From Ignavibacteria bacterium (lineage in GTDB: Bacteria > Bacteroidota > Ignavibacteria > Tepidaquicellales > Tepidaquicellaceae), in NCBI GenBank assembly GCA_016709315.1, contig JADJMZ010000007.1, positions 248,001-312,000 of the forward strand: DNA of 64,000 nt. Reading direction: 5' to 3'. The position numbers were made by a program, and so were the translations under genes. Positions 35,355-44,808 of this stretch are shown here, piece by piece (positions within the stretch are counted from its first letter, which is position 1; every line of letters begins with the position of its first letter). Below the pieces are notes generated by a model, which was given only the letters and a program-made list of their open reading frames with translations, ran no database searches and had not been told where the DNA came from.

Positions 35355-37145
35355 TTATTTTAAAAGTATCATCCGCTTTGTTTCACTGAAATTCCCCGCT
35401 TCATGTGGATTCAACGAGCTCACAACAAGTCTGTAAAAATAAACTCCGCTTTCTAAGTTACTCCCGTTGAAAGTTGCTTTGTATATTCCGGGAGAAAGTT
35501 TTTCATTGATCAATACTGCCACTTCCTTTCCAAGAATGTCATAAACCTTTAATGAAACAAATCCCTCGCTTCGCGAGGCGAGCAAATCCGGAATTCCAAA
35601 TTCCAAATGCGTCGAAGGATTGAATGGATTGGGATAATTCTGCTCTAAATTAAATTCACCGGGGATTATTCCCGATATCTGCTCAATGCTAACAAGCTGA
35701 TTTTTAAATATGAAAAGAAGATCATCCACTTCGTCTATACCTGCAAGATCCATGTCTCCGTCATTATCCACATCCAGAACAGTAATGCACGATCCGGCGC
35801 TTGATGCAGGAAGTGTTACCGGAGTGTTAGAAAAAACACCACTTCCGTTGTTTGAGAATATACTGTATGTGCCGCTGCCGTAATTGCTCGAGATAAGATC
35901 AAGATCATTGTCGCCGTCTATGTCTCCTATGTCCATTGCAAGAGGGAAATTACCGGAATTGTAATTCACAGCAGTTCCTAATCCTCCTGAGCCGTCTCCG
36001 AATATTACACCGATCTTATTCGAACCCGATAAAGCTCCCGCTACATCAGTTTTCCCGTCGCCGTTTATGTCTCCGACAGCAATTGCCCACGGCTGTCCGT
36101 TCAGACTTTTCCTGGATGAAAATGTAAAGTTGCCTTCTCCGTCACCGAGAAGTAAAACTATTTCCGATGAACTGTAACACCCTACAAACAGGTCCTGTAT
36201 CCCGTCTCCGTTCGCATCAGCAACCATCACTCCTGTCTCCTGCGTACCGACTGTGTTAATGTTTACTGCAGGATCAAAACTTCCGCTTCCGTTATTTCTG
36301 AAAAGAGAAATATTATTTCCTCCGCGGTTTGCAGTTACCACATCTTCCCAACCGTCTCCGTTGAAATCTATGATGCCGACTCCCCTTACAAGTGTTCCGC
36401 TTGTGTAAGGCACTCCCGCCTGAAAATTCGCTGACGGCAGTCCTTTGAAATAACTAAGAACCGAATTACCTGCGTTGCCTATAACTATATCCGTAATTCC
36501 GTCATGATTAAAATCCGATGCTTCGCTCGGACTCGGATAATATCCTGATGGTATCGGATGTATTGAATAAATAGTATCATATCCGTTACCGTTATTCAGA
36601 AAGACCCTGAAGTCTATGGATATTTCATTGACAACCGCAAGGTCAGGTCTTCCGTCATCATTGAAATCACAGCCCAAAGCTCCGTAACACTGAATCAGTC
36701 CTTCACCCTGTCTTCTCACAGGAATAGTCTGTGTCAATGTATAGTTGGCTGAACCTGTCTGTGCCTTTGTCCAGAAATTCCAGCTGTAACCATGCGCCAT
36801 CGGAACATTATTTGTATTCTTAATGCTTTTTGATAAAGTAACTGTAACCCATTCTCCGGCAAGAAAAGGTGTATCAGGAGTAAATCTTACCAACTTATCA
36901 GCTGCGCCGAAATCAAATGTTCCCGGAACAGGACCGGACAACCTGCTGAATACTCTGAATGAAGTTTCATTAACTGACAAAGTATCCACAGGCGCATTGA
37001 ATGTAACTGTTATCAGAGAATTTCTCGGAGCATTGATCACCTGCTTCAATGGACTGACATTGATTACTACAGGTCCCTGCGCTGATACAGTTTTAATGCT
37101 GAAATGGAAAGCAAAGAGTATTACAGTTAATAAAGTTTTATTCAT
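35355..37145 (-). CDS. Secreted Ig-like/FG-GAP repeat protein with T9SS type A sorting domain
   Basis: A 596-residue exported protein. After a signal peptide of about 22 residues there is a Big_5/SbsA-like Ig domain (VINVSPLKQVINAPRNSLIT to AHGYSWNFW) and about eight FG-GAP/VCBS repeats with calcium-type loops (DFNDDGRPDLAV, DANGDGIQDLFV, DINGDGKTDVAG), which fold as a propeller. The T9SS type A domain follows (NYPNPFNPSTHLEFGIP, YDILGKEVAVL, ETKRMILLK). Compared with its paralogue at 38296, the sorting domain carries two in-frame insertions, LASRSE at 35565-35582 and VVSSLNPH at 35403-35426. The probable location is the cell surface. Confidence 0.88.
   Translation of the reverse strand: MNKTLLTVILFAFHFSIKTVSAQGPVVINVSPLKQVINAPRNSLITVTFNAPVDTLSVNETSFRVFSRLSGPVPGTFDFGAADKLVRFTPDTPFLAGEWVTVTLSKSIKNTNNVPMAHGYSWNFWTKAQTGSANYTLTQTIPVRRQGEGLIQCYGALGCDFNDDGRPDLAVVNEISIDFRVFLNNGNGYDTIYSIHPIPSGYYPSPSEASDFNHDGITDIVIGNAGNSVLSYFKGLPSANFQAGVPYTSGTLVRGVGIIDFNGDGWEDVVTANRGGNNISLFRNNGSGSFDPAVNINTVGTQETGVMVADANGDGIQDLFVGCYSSSEIVLLLGDGEGNFTFSSRKSLNGQPWAIAVGDINGDGKTDVAGALSGSNKIGVIFGDGSGGLGTAVNYNSGNFPLAMDIGDIDGDNDLDLISSNYGSGTYSIFSNNGSGVFSNTPVTLPASSAGSCITVLDVDNDGDMDLAGIDEVDDLLFIFKNQLVSIEQISGIIPGEFNLEQNYPNPFNPSTHLEFGIPDLLASRSEGFVSLKVYDILGKEVAVLINEKLSPGIYKATFNGSNLESGVYFYRLVVSSLNPHEAGNFSETKRMILLK
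35403..35426 (-). repeat. 24-bp in-frame insertion in a T9SS domain
   Basis: This segment encodes VVSSLNPH between GVYFYRL and EAGNF. The three other T9SS tails in this part of the window read YKLESGDF, YKLEAGSF and YKLQAGNM at the same place, without extra residues. Multiple of three, not palindromic. Its origin is unknown. Confidence 0.45.
35565..35582. repeat. 18-bp palindromic in-frame insertion in a T9SS domain
   Basis: The bases CTCGCTTCGCGAGGCGAG form an almost perfect palindrome around TCGCGA and encode LASRSE on the minus strand. The paralogous domain at 38296 reads FGISELGFVSLK while this one reads FGIPDL-LASRSE-GFVSLK, so exactly six codons have been added on codon boundaries. High GC relative to the flanks. 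Confidence 0.7.
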
Positions 37146-37569
37146 AATGATGATATTTTGTGAGATATTTTTAATTTATTTTTTGATGCTGAAAGAATTT
37201 TTTATTATGTTAAAAGTACTTCAATAAGTATTCAAATTAATTCCTGCATTTAAGATTTATAGTAACATAAGTATTACAGTACTTCCAGTCAATCAATTAA
37301 ATGTGTCGGGAATTTATCCGGATTCAAATCTTTTCGATAATGTTTCCTGCAGACTATTTTGCATATAATTATCATTCTGCATATTGTAATGAAAGGCAAT
37401 CAGTTCCGTCGTATTAATATACAGCTGAAATGATTTCTCAGGAAACATAAGCATTCATTAAATAAACAAAGGAGAACTGCATTATCAATGTCAGTTCTCC
37501 TTTGTTATTTAAATCTGATTTACCATTGCATCTGCTCTCATATTTTGGAACAGAGAATAATGCATAGTA
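37146..37569. other. Intergenic region with a long terminator hairpin
   Basis: 424 bases between two minus-strand secreted-protein genes. The only clear element is the hairpin at 37465-37506. The remainder is AT-rich and should hold the promoter of the FG-GAP gene at 35355; I see no convincing match. Confidence 0.4.
37465..37506. terminator. Long perfect terminator hairpin
   Basis: A perfect 15-bp stem: AACAAAGGAGAACTG (37465-37479) with CAGTTCTCCTTTGTT (37492-37506), loop of 12. On the minus strand it comes 64 bases after the stop of the 221-residue gene and is followed by a T-rich tail. Confidence 0.75.
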
Positions 37570-38235
37570 TTACTTCAGAAGTATCATCCGCTTTGTGTCA
37601 ACAAAACTACCTGCTTCAAGTTTGTAAAAATACATCCCGCTCGCAAAACGGCTTCCGCTAAATTCAACTTCATAACTTCCTGCATTAAGTCTTTTATTTA
37701 CTAGAAGTTGTATAGTTTTTCCTAAAGTATTAAACACCGATAATTTCACTTGATAAAATTTACCAGTTAAATTTGAGGGTACATCAAACCTGATGTTAGT
37801 TACAGGATTGAAGGGATTCGGAAAATTCTGTTTAAGTGAAAATATTTCAGCCGCTTTTGTGCTGATATTCATTATACTTGTGACACTCGTATAGAAATTA
37901 TAAACTCCGGAGGAATAAGTTCCTGAATAACATGTACCTTTCAGTTTCCACCAGTACCAGGTATTATTGATTAATATTTCTGAAGGCAAGGTATAACATC
38001 CCTCAGGAAAAGGAACGCTGTGGAAATACACAGTATTACTGAACATAGAATCAGTTGCAACATAAACAATAACATATAAAAGGTTAGCTGAACCCCAGTT
38101 ATAGCACAACATTGGAGTTAATGAACTGACATTAAATCCGTTTACAGGAGCATAAGGAAACGGAGCAGTACATGGCTGAGCAGTAGCAAATTCTGTAATT
38201 AATAAAAAAAAGAAAAGAACTATATTCTTTTTCAT
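37570..38235 (-). CDS. Small secreted protein with T9SS type A sorting domain
   Basis: A 221-residue exported protein. The signal peptide is MKKNIVLFFFLLITEFATA. A short beta-rich domain (about 20-120) with four Cys and many Trp/Tyr resembles a fibronectin III-like fold of the kind that precedes sorting domains (VNGFNVSSLTPMLCYNWG). The T9SS domain then begins at QNFPNPFNPVTNIRFDVP and ends TKRMILLK. A strong SD-like GAGGAG lies about 12 nt upstream of the ATG. It is followed by a long terminator and is probably transcribed with or after the 985-residue neighbour. Function unknown. Confidence 0.82.
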   Translation of the reverse strand: MKKNIVLFFFLLITEFATAQPCTAPFPYAPVNGFNVSSLTPMLCYNWGSANLLYVIVYVATDSMFSNTVYFHSVPFPEGCYTLPSEILINNTWYWWKLKGTCYSGTYSSGVYNFYTSVTSIMNISTKAAEIFSLKQNFPNPFNPVTNIRFDVPSNLTGKFYQVKLSVFNTLGKTIQLLVNKRLNAGSYEVEFSGSRFASGMYFYKLEAGSFVDTKRMILLK

Positions 38236-38295
38236 AATTTATTTTCTCCTCTGCTGACAGAATCATTCTTATAATTGTTTCAGACATTTAAATAT

Positions 38296-41253
38296 TTATT
38301 TGATAAGTATCATCCGCTTCGTCTCAATAAAATCGCCCGATTCCAGTTTATAAAAATATATTCCGCTGGATAAGCTGCTTCCGTCAAACTCTGCTTTATA
38401 ATCTCCGGGAGTAAGTTTTTCATTAACCAATACTGCAACTTCTTTTCCTAGTATATCAAACACTTTCAACGAAACAAATCCCAGTTCCGAAATTCCAAAT
38501 TCCAAATTCGTAACCGGATTGAAAGGATTCGGATAGTTCTGGCTGAGTGAAAACTTTTCCGGAACTGATCCTGCAATATTATTAATGCCTATAACTCCGT
38601 TAGGTCCGCCTGAAAAACAGATAAGCTTACCGGTCCTGCTTCCTCCGAGAAATTCTGTACTAACATTTCCGTCTATGCTCTTTAATGCCGAAACCTGCTC
38701 GACTGTGTTAGTTGTGGCTGTTCCGAAATTATATGAGAACAAAACTCTTCCGCTGTCTCCGTTCAGTACATACAGATTACTGTTTTGCGTACCGCAAACT
38801 ATTTCTTTTATCCCGTTTCCGGTAAGATCACTCAACTCCGATACACAATGTATATAATTATTATCAAGTGTATTCGACCAGAAATTAACACCTGACCTCG
38901 AATCAATTCTGTATAATGCCTTTGCTCCTGATGATACAATGTCATTAAATCCGTCTGACGAAATATCATCCATAAGTCTAATGTTACCGTCAATACTTGC
39001 ACCGAGATCCTGTGTCCAGATCTGTGCACCGTTGTTTCCTGACAGTATTCTGAGCGTTCCTGAAAATCCTATGAACGCCGCTATATCAGTCAATCCGTCC
39101 GTATTTATGTCCTGAAGTTCTTTGAGATTCCATACGGTGGCGGCTGACGATACTGACCAGATCTGCGAACCTGAGTTATTGAATCCGTTTATACCGTAAG
39201 GACCGCCGTTCGAACTGTAATCAATCGCACCTCCGGATGTTGATGAAGTTACGGAATGATTGAATTCACCACCCTGCTGAATGTAAAAAAGAACGCTTCC
39301 GTTAAGTACATTTAGTCCGATAAGCGCATGTCTTCCGTTACCCATTCCTTCACCTGTCGCCGCTACGAGTATATCTTTCCTGCCGTCATTGTTGTAATCT
39401 TTTGTTATGCTGATTCCGTTAATGTCTCCGTCTGAAGTTATTGCTGAATCTCCATAAGTCCACAAAAGCTGACCTGTCCTTCCTGACAATGCGTAAACAA
39501 GTTCATTGTTTCCGCCTGTTCCTATCACTACATCCTTTACTCCGTCGTTATTAATGTCATCTGTTATCTGCATTCCGTCTTCATAAACTACTGAACCGGA
39601 AACATTATTACTTGTCCTTGTATTGAAATACCATAGTATGTCGTCAGTAACTGATGAATTTCCGTTATAACATAATGTCCAGTAATTGTCAGTTGACACT
39701 ATCACGTCATTCACTCCGTCGCTGTTAACATCGCTGATCTCCTTCATTGACATTAATTTAGGATTATCTGAAGTTGTATTCGGATTATCAGGAATAATCC
39801 CCTGCCAGAAAATTTCTCCCAGAGTTGTTGCATTATTCTGACCTGATCCCGAAAGCGGAATTTTCAGCTGAGGCGCATTCAGAGCATTTGAATTAAATTT
39901 AGCAGTATCATTGAAAGTTGCTGCCGTATTAGGATTGAACCATATTCTGAATTGTTTTGTCTTCTGCGTATCAATTAAAACAGGAAAACTGATTCCCACT
40001 GTATCTAGTCTGAATCTCTGCGTATTGAATGTTACAGAGTTAAGAGACAATTGAGCGCTTCCCTGATTTGTGATAGTCAGATAACCTCCGCTCAAAGAAT
40101 TTATCCTTCGCGTTGAATAGCTAATCGAAGTAACAGAGGAATTAATATTACTTCCAGTATAAACTCCTTTTCCGCGCAGAGAAATTATTTTAACGGGAGT
40201 CCCGCCGTCATTACTTGATATTCTTAACTGACCTGAAGTCGTATCAAATACATCAGGCGTAAATGTTACATTGTAATTTTTTGTCTGACCAATATTCAGA
40301 GTATCCGGAACAGTATTCGGACTTAATTGAAATCTTGTATTTGTAATTGTATATGCGCTGACAATAAGTTTAGCAGAGCCGGTATTTGTAATTGATAAAG
40401 GTCTTACCGATGGTGTTCCGATTAAAGTATTTCCAAAATCAATTGAGGCAGGATTAACAGTTATCTGCGGACTGCCCTGTCCGGTAACTGCATATTTATA
40501 AAGTGTTTTGTAAATATTTACATTGTTTCCAATTCTGTCAGCTACAAGCCAAAGATACTGACCGTCCCAGTGAAGTCCGCGCGGTCTGCAAACTCCGTCA
40601 GGATCAGGAACAGGAAATGAAAACAATGTATCTCCGGCAGATTTTCTATATGCATAAATTCTTTCTGCATCTCCCTGAAAACTGTCTGAGACATATAAAA
40701 TTGTATCGCCTTTTACTGTAATTCCCTGAACCTGTCTTCCCATTAGAGGAATTGTATCAGTAATAAGTCTTGATGTCAGATCAATTTTATAAGCATAAGC
40801 ATAAGGATAAGTCGTAAAGTCAGGCGAGTATATTGAGAACCATAATCCGTTGCCGTCCAGAGCTATGTCACCTACTCCTGCGCTTGCTCCGCCGGTCAAA
40901 GAAGGCAGCTGTATGCTGTCAACTTTTACTCCGTCTGAATTTAGTTTATATAATCTTGCTCCTGCTGTTCTGAAATCTTCTGCAACCCAGTAACCCGTTC
41001 CGTCCCAGACAAGTCCGTGATTAAAAGTTAAAGATGTTGAAAGACTGTCTCGTAAGATCCCGTTTGTTGTTACTTTATAAATGCTTCCGTTATTGTCTGT
41101 TCCGATCCGGAGAGTATCATTTAATTTTGTAATTCCCCAGAAAGAATTATACTGGGAGTAATTCGGGAATGGATATGATTCAATAAGCGTCTGAGAGTAT
41201 GTAAATGAAATATTTATAAGTAAAAACAGGATTGTGTAAATTAATTTTTTCAT
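38296..41253 (-). CDS. Secreted propeller/choice-of-anchor D/FG-GAP protein with T9SS type A sorting domain
   Basis: A 985-residue exported protein. After signal peptide MKKLIYTILFLLINISFTYS comes a propeller-like region (to about 285), two Ig-like choice-of-anchor D/ASH domains (INPASIDFGNTLIG-type start at about 292, SNDGGTPVKIISLRGKG end; second to about 470) and then a PQQ/FG-GAP-like propeller with DVNSDGVNDVIV, DINNDGVKDVVIG and DYNNDGRKDILVA loops. The end is a T9SS type A domain (NYPNPFNPVTNLEFGISE, ILGKEVAVL, ETKRMILIK). It is closest to the 35355 protein in its tail. Probably an outer-surface adhesin or structural protein. Confidence 0.87.
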   Translation of the reverse strand: MKKLIYTILFLLINISFTYSQTLIESYPFPNYSQYNSFWGITKLNDTLRIGTDNNGSIYKVTTNGILRDSLSTSLTFNHGLVWDGTGYWVAEDFRTAGARLYKLNSDGVKVDSIQLPSLTGGASAGVGDIALDGNGLWFSIYSPDFTTYPYAYAYKIDLTSRLITDTIPLMGRQVQGITVKGDTILYVSDSFQGDAERIYAYRKSAGDTLFSFPVPDPDGVCRPRGLHWDGQYLWLVADRIGNNVNIYKTLYKYAVTGQGSPQITVNPASIDFGNTLIGTPSVRPLSITNTGSAKLIVSAYTITNTRFQLSPNTVPDTLNIGQTKNYNVTFTPDVFDTTSGQLRISSNDGGTPVKIISLRGKGVYTGSNINSSVTSISYSTRRINSLSGGYLTITNQGSAQLSLNSVTFNTQRFRLDTVGISFPVLIDTQKTKQFRIWFNPNTAATFNDTAKFNSNALNAPQLKIPLSGSGQNNATTLGEIFWQGIIPDNPNTTSDNPKLMSMKEISDVNSDGVNDVIVSTDNYWTLCYNGNSSVTDDILWYFNTRTSNNVSGSVVYEDGMQITDDINNDGVKDVVIGTGGNNELVYALSGRTGQLLWTYGDSAITSDGDINGISITKDYNNDGRKDILVAATGEGMGNGRHALIGLNVLNGSVLFYIQQGGEFNHSVTSSTSGGAIDYSSNGGPYGINGFNNSGSQIWSVSSAATVWNLKELQDINTDGLTDIAAFIGFSGTLRILSGNNGAQIWTQDLGASIDGNIRLMDDISSDGFNDIVSSGAKALYRIDSRSGVNFWSNTLDNNYIHCVSELSDLTGNGIKEIVCGTQNSNLYVLNGDSGRVLFSYNFGTATTNTVEQVSALKSIDGNVSTEFLGGSRTGKLICFSGGPNGVIGINNIAGSVPEKFSLSQNYPNPFNPVTNLEFGISELGFVSLKVFDILGKEVAVLVNEKLTPGDYKAEFDGSSLSSGIYFYKLESGDFIETKRMILIK

Positions 41254-41716
41254 GATCCTTATAAATTAATTTGTGAGTGTATAAATGTTTTTATCAAATT
41301 ATATTAAAATTAAATTTATTAAAAGTTAAATTGTGAGTGCGCATTTGTAAACAGCATTGAGAGAGTAAAAAAAGATTTACAGGGATAAAATTTATTTCAA
41401 TAAATAACTGAAGATACGAAAATGTCAATATTTCAATTCAAGACCACCCCCAAACCCCCTCCTTGCCAAGGAGGGGGCTTGCCTCGCCGAAGGCGGGCAG
41501 GGGGAGGTCGTTAACTGAGATACTTTTATAATAACTTACTACTTTCTGATTTATAAAAATTAAAATCGGGAAATAAAATAGTCTTTTGCGTAAATTCAAT
41601 TTAATAAAATTTAATCTCTGCATCTCTTTGTTAAACAACATTTCAGAGTTTAAAGCTGACTTATAATTAAATCATTATCTCTGATAAATAATAATTACAC
41701 TTAACTTCATTTATTT
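41254..41716. other. Intergenic region carrying a GC-rich repeat
   Basis: 463 bases between divergent genes. The centre is the GC-rich cloverleaf element at 41442-41509; both sides are AT-rich. A 67-codon minus-strand frame crosses the repeat but reads through it as repeat-derived peptide and is not believed. Confidence 0.5.
41442..41509. repeat. GC-rich nested palindrome (REP/MITE-like cloverleaf)
   Basis: Outer arms GACCACCCCC (41442-41451) and AGGGGGAGGTC (41499-41509) enclose a first hairpin CCCCTCCTT/AAGGAGGGG (41456-41476) and a second, CGCC/GGCG (about 41485-41495), so the strand can fold into a three-way junction. It is much richer in GC than its surroundings. Similar CTCCTTGCCAAGGAGG-type repeats are common in genomes of related bacteria. 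No transposase is nearby. Confidence 0.75.
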
Positions 41717-44575
41717 ATGAAAAGCATTTCACTTAAATTTATTTTTATCCTGTATGTATGTTTAAATCTGTTTTCATTGAATATATGCATGTCCCAGATC
41801 GTGCAAAACAGTATACTGAAATTTACTCTTGAAGCAAGAGGGCTTACCGAAAACGATATTACTATTCCTCTGAATTTTGATAAAGACAAATCTCCGACTA
41901 ATGATGCGAAGCTTATACTTCCTGAAGTGAAGTATCTGATGAAGAGTCCCTTAGGATCATTCGGATTTATGGACAGTGTATCGGATTTGAGTAATAAAGA
42001 TTTTATGAATATTCTGAAGGGATTGTTTGTTCTTGGAAATTTTTATCCTGATCTTAAAAGAACTTCTGAACTTAACTTAAGCGGAGAATCCGGACAATTC
42101 ACAGACTTCATTATAAAATTCTGCAAGGAGAAAAAATTGTTATCTGAAAAGCTGCTTTCATCTTTCAGAAAGGATGAACTGAAATTTCTCTCAAGGAATA
42201 TGATGTCAGTTATTTCCGAGACAGAAAGTGAAGATAACAATAACACCGATATTTTCAGATTCAACAAAGCCAGGGACTCATCCATCGCAGTATCTAAGCG
42301 GACGCTTGATATTTTAAGCAATGAAAAAGTTATCACAAATACAGTTAAGTATTTTGAAGATGCAGAAACTGTTTATCTGCTTTACAAATTACTCACCGAT
42401 GCAAAGGTTAATTTTTCTGATGAAGAATTTATCAGCAATGAAAGTGTGAGCGGAAATTTTTATTTTTATTATGATAAGGACGGAATCAGGATTGCAATAG
42501 GAGGAAATGGCAAAAACACTTACACAGGTAAATTCAATTTTATAATTGACACAGGCGGTGATGATGTTTATGATATTGAGAATGATACTGAAAAAGATTT
42601 ATTCAAAAATAATTTCAACTGCATAATAGATCTGTCCGGAAATGATTATTACACTTCTAACAGCAATTACTCACTTGCAGGTTCAGTGTTTTCTTCGGGT
42701 TTTATTTTTGACAAAGAAGGAGATGATACTTACAAAGGAAAGAATGTTTCTCTTGGTTCGGCAATTTGCGGACTCGGAGTTTTATACGATGAAAACGGTA
42801 ACGACACTTATCAGGCGAATCAGTTCTCAATCGGAGCAGCTTCTTTCGGGATCGGATTACTTATTGACAGAAACGGTAATGACGTTTACATTGCAAATTC
42901 ATATTCGCAGGGATTCGGAATGACTGAAGGAGTCGGTGCAATTGCAGATGATAAAGGCAATGATAATTATTTGATAGATGCCCGTTCTCTTGATATAGGA
43001 AGATATGAAGATCATTATGTCTCAATGTCACAGGGTTACGGTCTCGGGCTGAGACCTTATTATGCAGGAGGAATTGGTTTGATAATTGAAGGCGAAGGGA
43101 ATGATTTTTATTCAACCGATATTTTCGGACAAGGCGGAGCTTACTGGTACGGACTTGGATGTATTGCAGATAAATCAGGAAATGATAAATATAATTCTTA
43201 TCAGTATGCTCAGGGCGCCGGGATACACCTTGCAATCGGTCTTTTAAAAGATTATGACGGCTGGGACTTTTATACTTCGGACGGTGTATCGCAGGGCTGC
43301 GGACATGACTTCGGATTTGGTTTGCTTTATGATGTAAGGGGAAATGATAATTATTCAGCTTATTCGCTTTCGCAGGGAGCGGGCAATGCAAACGGAATTG
43401 GAATTTTATTTGATGAAAGCGGGAGAGACGGATATCTGAATAAAGAACCCGGCAACACAAGAGGTTACGGAAATTCAAGAAGAGAATTCGGAAGTCTCGG
43501 AATTTTTCTTGATGCTTCGGGAGAAGATTTTTATTCTGTCGGCGGAATGGACAGTGTTATCTCAAATTCTTCAATGTGGGGAGTGATGAATGATTATTAT
43601 CTTAAGGACAATTCATCTGTTCCGAGCGGAACAAATTACAAAGTACCTCTCGATTCAAACAGAAATTACACCTCTGAAGATTATTTCATTATGGCTAAAA
43701 CTATCGAGCCGAGATTTTCACTCTGGCAGGAATACGGTTTCAGAAAATTAACGGAAGACAGCATCACAACTTCAGAATACATTTTAAAATATCTTGATAC
43801 CGAAGATCACAGAGCGGGACTTGTGCTCAGGAATCTTGCTTTTAAAATTGGTTACACTATTGGGAATGTATTTGTGGAAAGACTCAGGAAGCATATTTAT
43901 TCAATGAATGCAAGACCGGTATTCAATGAGAATCAGCTTGCATACATTTGTTATCTTTTCGGAGAGACGGGAAATCCCGCCGGTAAAGAAGAGCTCCTTA
44001 TGCTTACAAATGATGAAAATATAAGAGTCAGAAGTGCAGCGGTAAACGCTCTTGGTAAATTAAAAATAGATCCCGCTGATACTCAGTTCACTGCTAATGC
44101 TTCACAACGCCTTCGTGAACTAGCCGGTGAAAGATCAATTTATAAAATGCTGAATAAAGACATAGCGTTTGCATTAAAAAAATATAAATCATCCGGAAAC
44201 ATACCTGTATTTATTGAAATGATGAACTACGATTACTTCGGAGTGCGGTTTATAGCTTCAGAAAACCTGAAGAATTACGGAAACGAGTATTTGAAATTCT
44301 TAGATGAAAATACATTTATAAATATTTCATATGAGAAAAAATGGTTTCAGGCATTTCTATATTCAGTAGTGAATATTGATGATAAAGAATTCAGAGAACT
44401 TTACAATAAAATCTCCAATACTGATCTGGCAAAAGATGAAATAATAAAAATTAATATTATAAGTCTGCTAAAGATTAAAAAAGACAAGTCAGCTGATAAT
44501 GATTTCAGATCATGGTCGGAGAGACTTATTACAGATTTAGAGTCTGAATCAAAAATTAAACTTAAAGTAAAGTAA
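41717..44575 (+). CDS. Secreted GNDxY-repeat and HEAT-like repeat protein
   Basis: A 952-residue protein with signal peptide MKSISLKFIFILYVCLNLFS. Residues about 260-600 hold eleven or more units of 27-35 residues, each with GxGxLxDxxGNDxY followed by an SQGxG-type segment (GDDTY, GNDTY, GNDVY, GNDNY, GNDFY, GNDKY, GWDFY and more). The Asp-rich Gly turns suggest metal-binding beta-solenoid rungs, though spacing differs from RTX nonapeptides. The last 250 residues are helical HEAT-like repeats (for example NIRVRSAAVNALGKLK). It has no T9SS tail. Function unknown; surface or periplasmic scaffold is possible. Confidence 0.82.
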   Translation: MKSISLKFIFILYVCLNLFSLNICMSQIVQNSILKFTLEARGLTENDITIPLNFDKDKSPTNDAKLILPEVKYLMKSPLGSFGFMDSVSDLSNKDFMNILKGLFVLGNFYPDLKRTSELNLSGESGQFTDFIIKFCKEKKLLSEKLLSSFRKDELKFLSRNMMSVISETESEDNNNTDIFRFNKARDSSIAVSKRTLDILSNEKVITNTVKYFEDAETVYLLYKLLTDAKVNFSDEEFISNESVSGNFYFYYDKDGIRIAIGGNGKNTYTGKFNFIIDTGGDDVYDIENDTEKDLFKNNFNCIIDLSGNDYYTSNSNYSLAGSVFSSGFIFDKEGDDTYKGKNVSLGSAICGLGVLYDENGNDTYQANQFSIGAASFGIGLLIDRNGNDVYIANSYSQGFGMTEGVGAIADDKGNDNYLIDARSLDIGRYEDHYVSMSQGYGLGLRPYYAGGIGLIIEGEGNDFYSTDIFGQGGAYWYGLGCIADKSGNDKYNSYQYAQGAGIHLAIGLLKDYDGWDFYTSDGVSQGCGHDFGFGLLYDVRGNDNYSAYSLSQGAGNANGIGILFDESGRDGYLNKEPGNTRGYGNSRREFGSLGIFLDASGEDFYSVGGMDSVISNSSMWGVMNDYYLKDNSSVPSGTNYKVPLDSNRNYTSEDYFIMAKTIEPRFSLWQEYGFRKLTEDSITTSEYILKYLDTEDHRAGLVLRNLAFKIGYTIGNVFVERLRKHIYSMNARPVFNENQLAYICYLFGETGNPAGKEELLMLTNDENIRVRSAAVNALGKLKIDPADTQFTANASQRLRELAGERSIYKMLNKDIAFALKKYKSSGNIPVFIEMMNYDYFGVRFIASENLKNYGNEYLKFLDENTFINISYEKKWFQAFLYSVVNIDDKEFRELYNKISNTDLAKDEIIKINIISLLKIKKDKSADNDFRSWSERLITDLESESKIKLKVK

Positions 44576-44808
44576 GCTGATAGTTAAAAAATTAGTTTAC
44601 CTAATTTTAATATTAAATGTTTTAATAAGACATTGACATTTAAATTTATTCACTTTAGCTTTGCGTAATCACTGATTTAAATTTATATAGCTTCAGACAA
44701 AACTCTGAATATCACAGAAAAATTAAATTATAACTCACCCCCCGAATAGTTATAATAGTTCTCTGAAAAATAAATTATAAATTATATAAGTAAATTAAGG
44801 AGAATAAA
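44576..44808. other. Intergenic leader region with promoter
   Basis: Upstream region of the leader ORF and nidogen-like gene, AT-rich. It contains the promoter at 44632-44663, a CCCCCC tract near 44740 and an AAGGAG ribosome site at about 44797. No other ORF. Confidence 0.5.
44632..44663 (+). promoter_or_regulatory. Bacteroidota-type promoter
   Basis: ATTG (44632-44635), 20 nt, then TAGCTTTG (44656-44663), matching TTG-N20-TAnnTTTG. The transcript would start near 44670, leaving a leader of about 240 nt before the secreted-protein gene at 44913 and including the small ORF at 44809. Confidence 0.65.

Noticed and set aside
41438..41641. 67-codon minus-strand frame over the GC-rich repeat
   Set aside because: Its C-terminal third is the cloverleaf repeat in translation (PLPAFGEASPLLGKEG type), there is no start context, and the rest is low complexity. 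A by-product of the repeat, not a gene.
42861..43478. 205-codon minus-strand frame opposite the GNDxY repeats
   Set aside because: It is a shadow of the repetitive plus-strand protein, rich in His, Arg and Leu, with no start signal or plausible domain.
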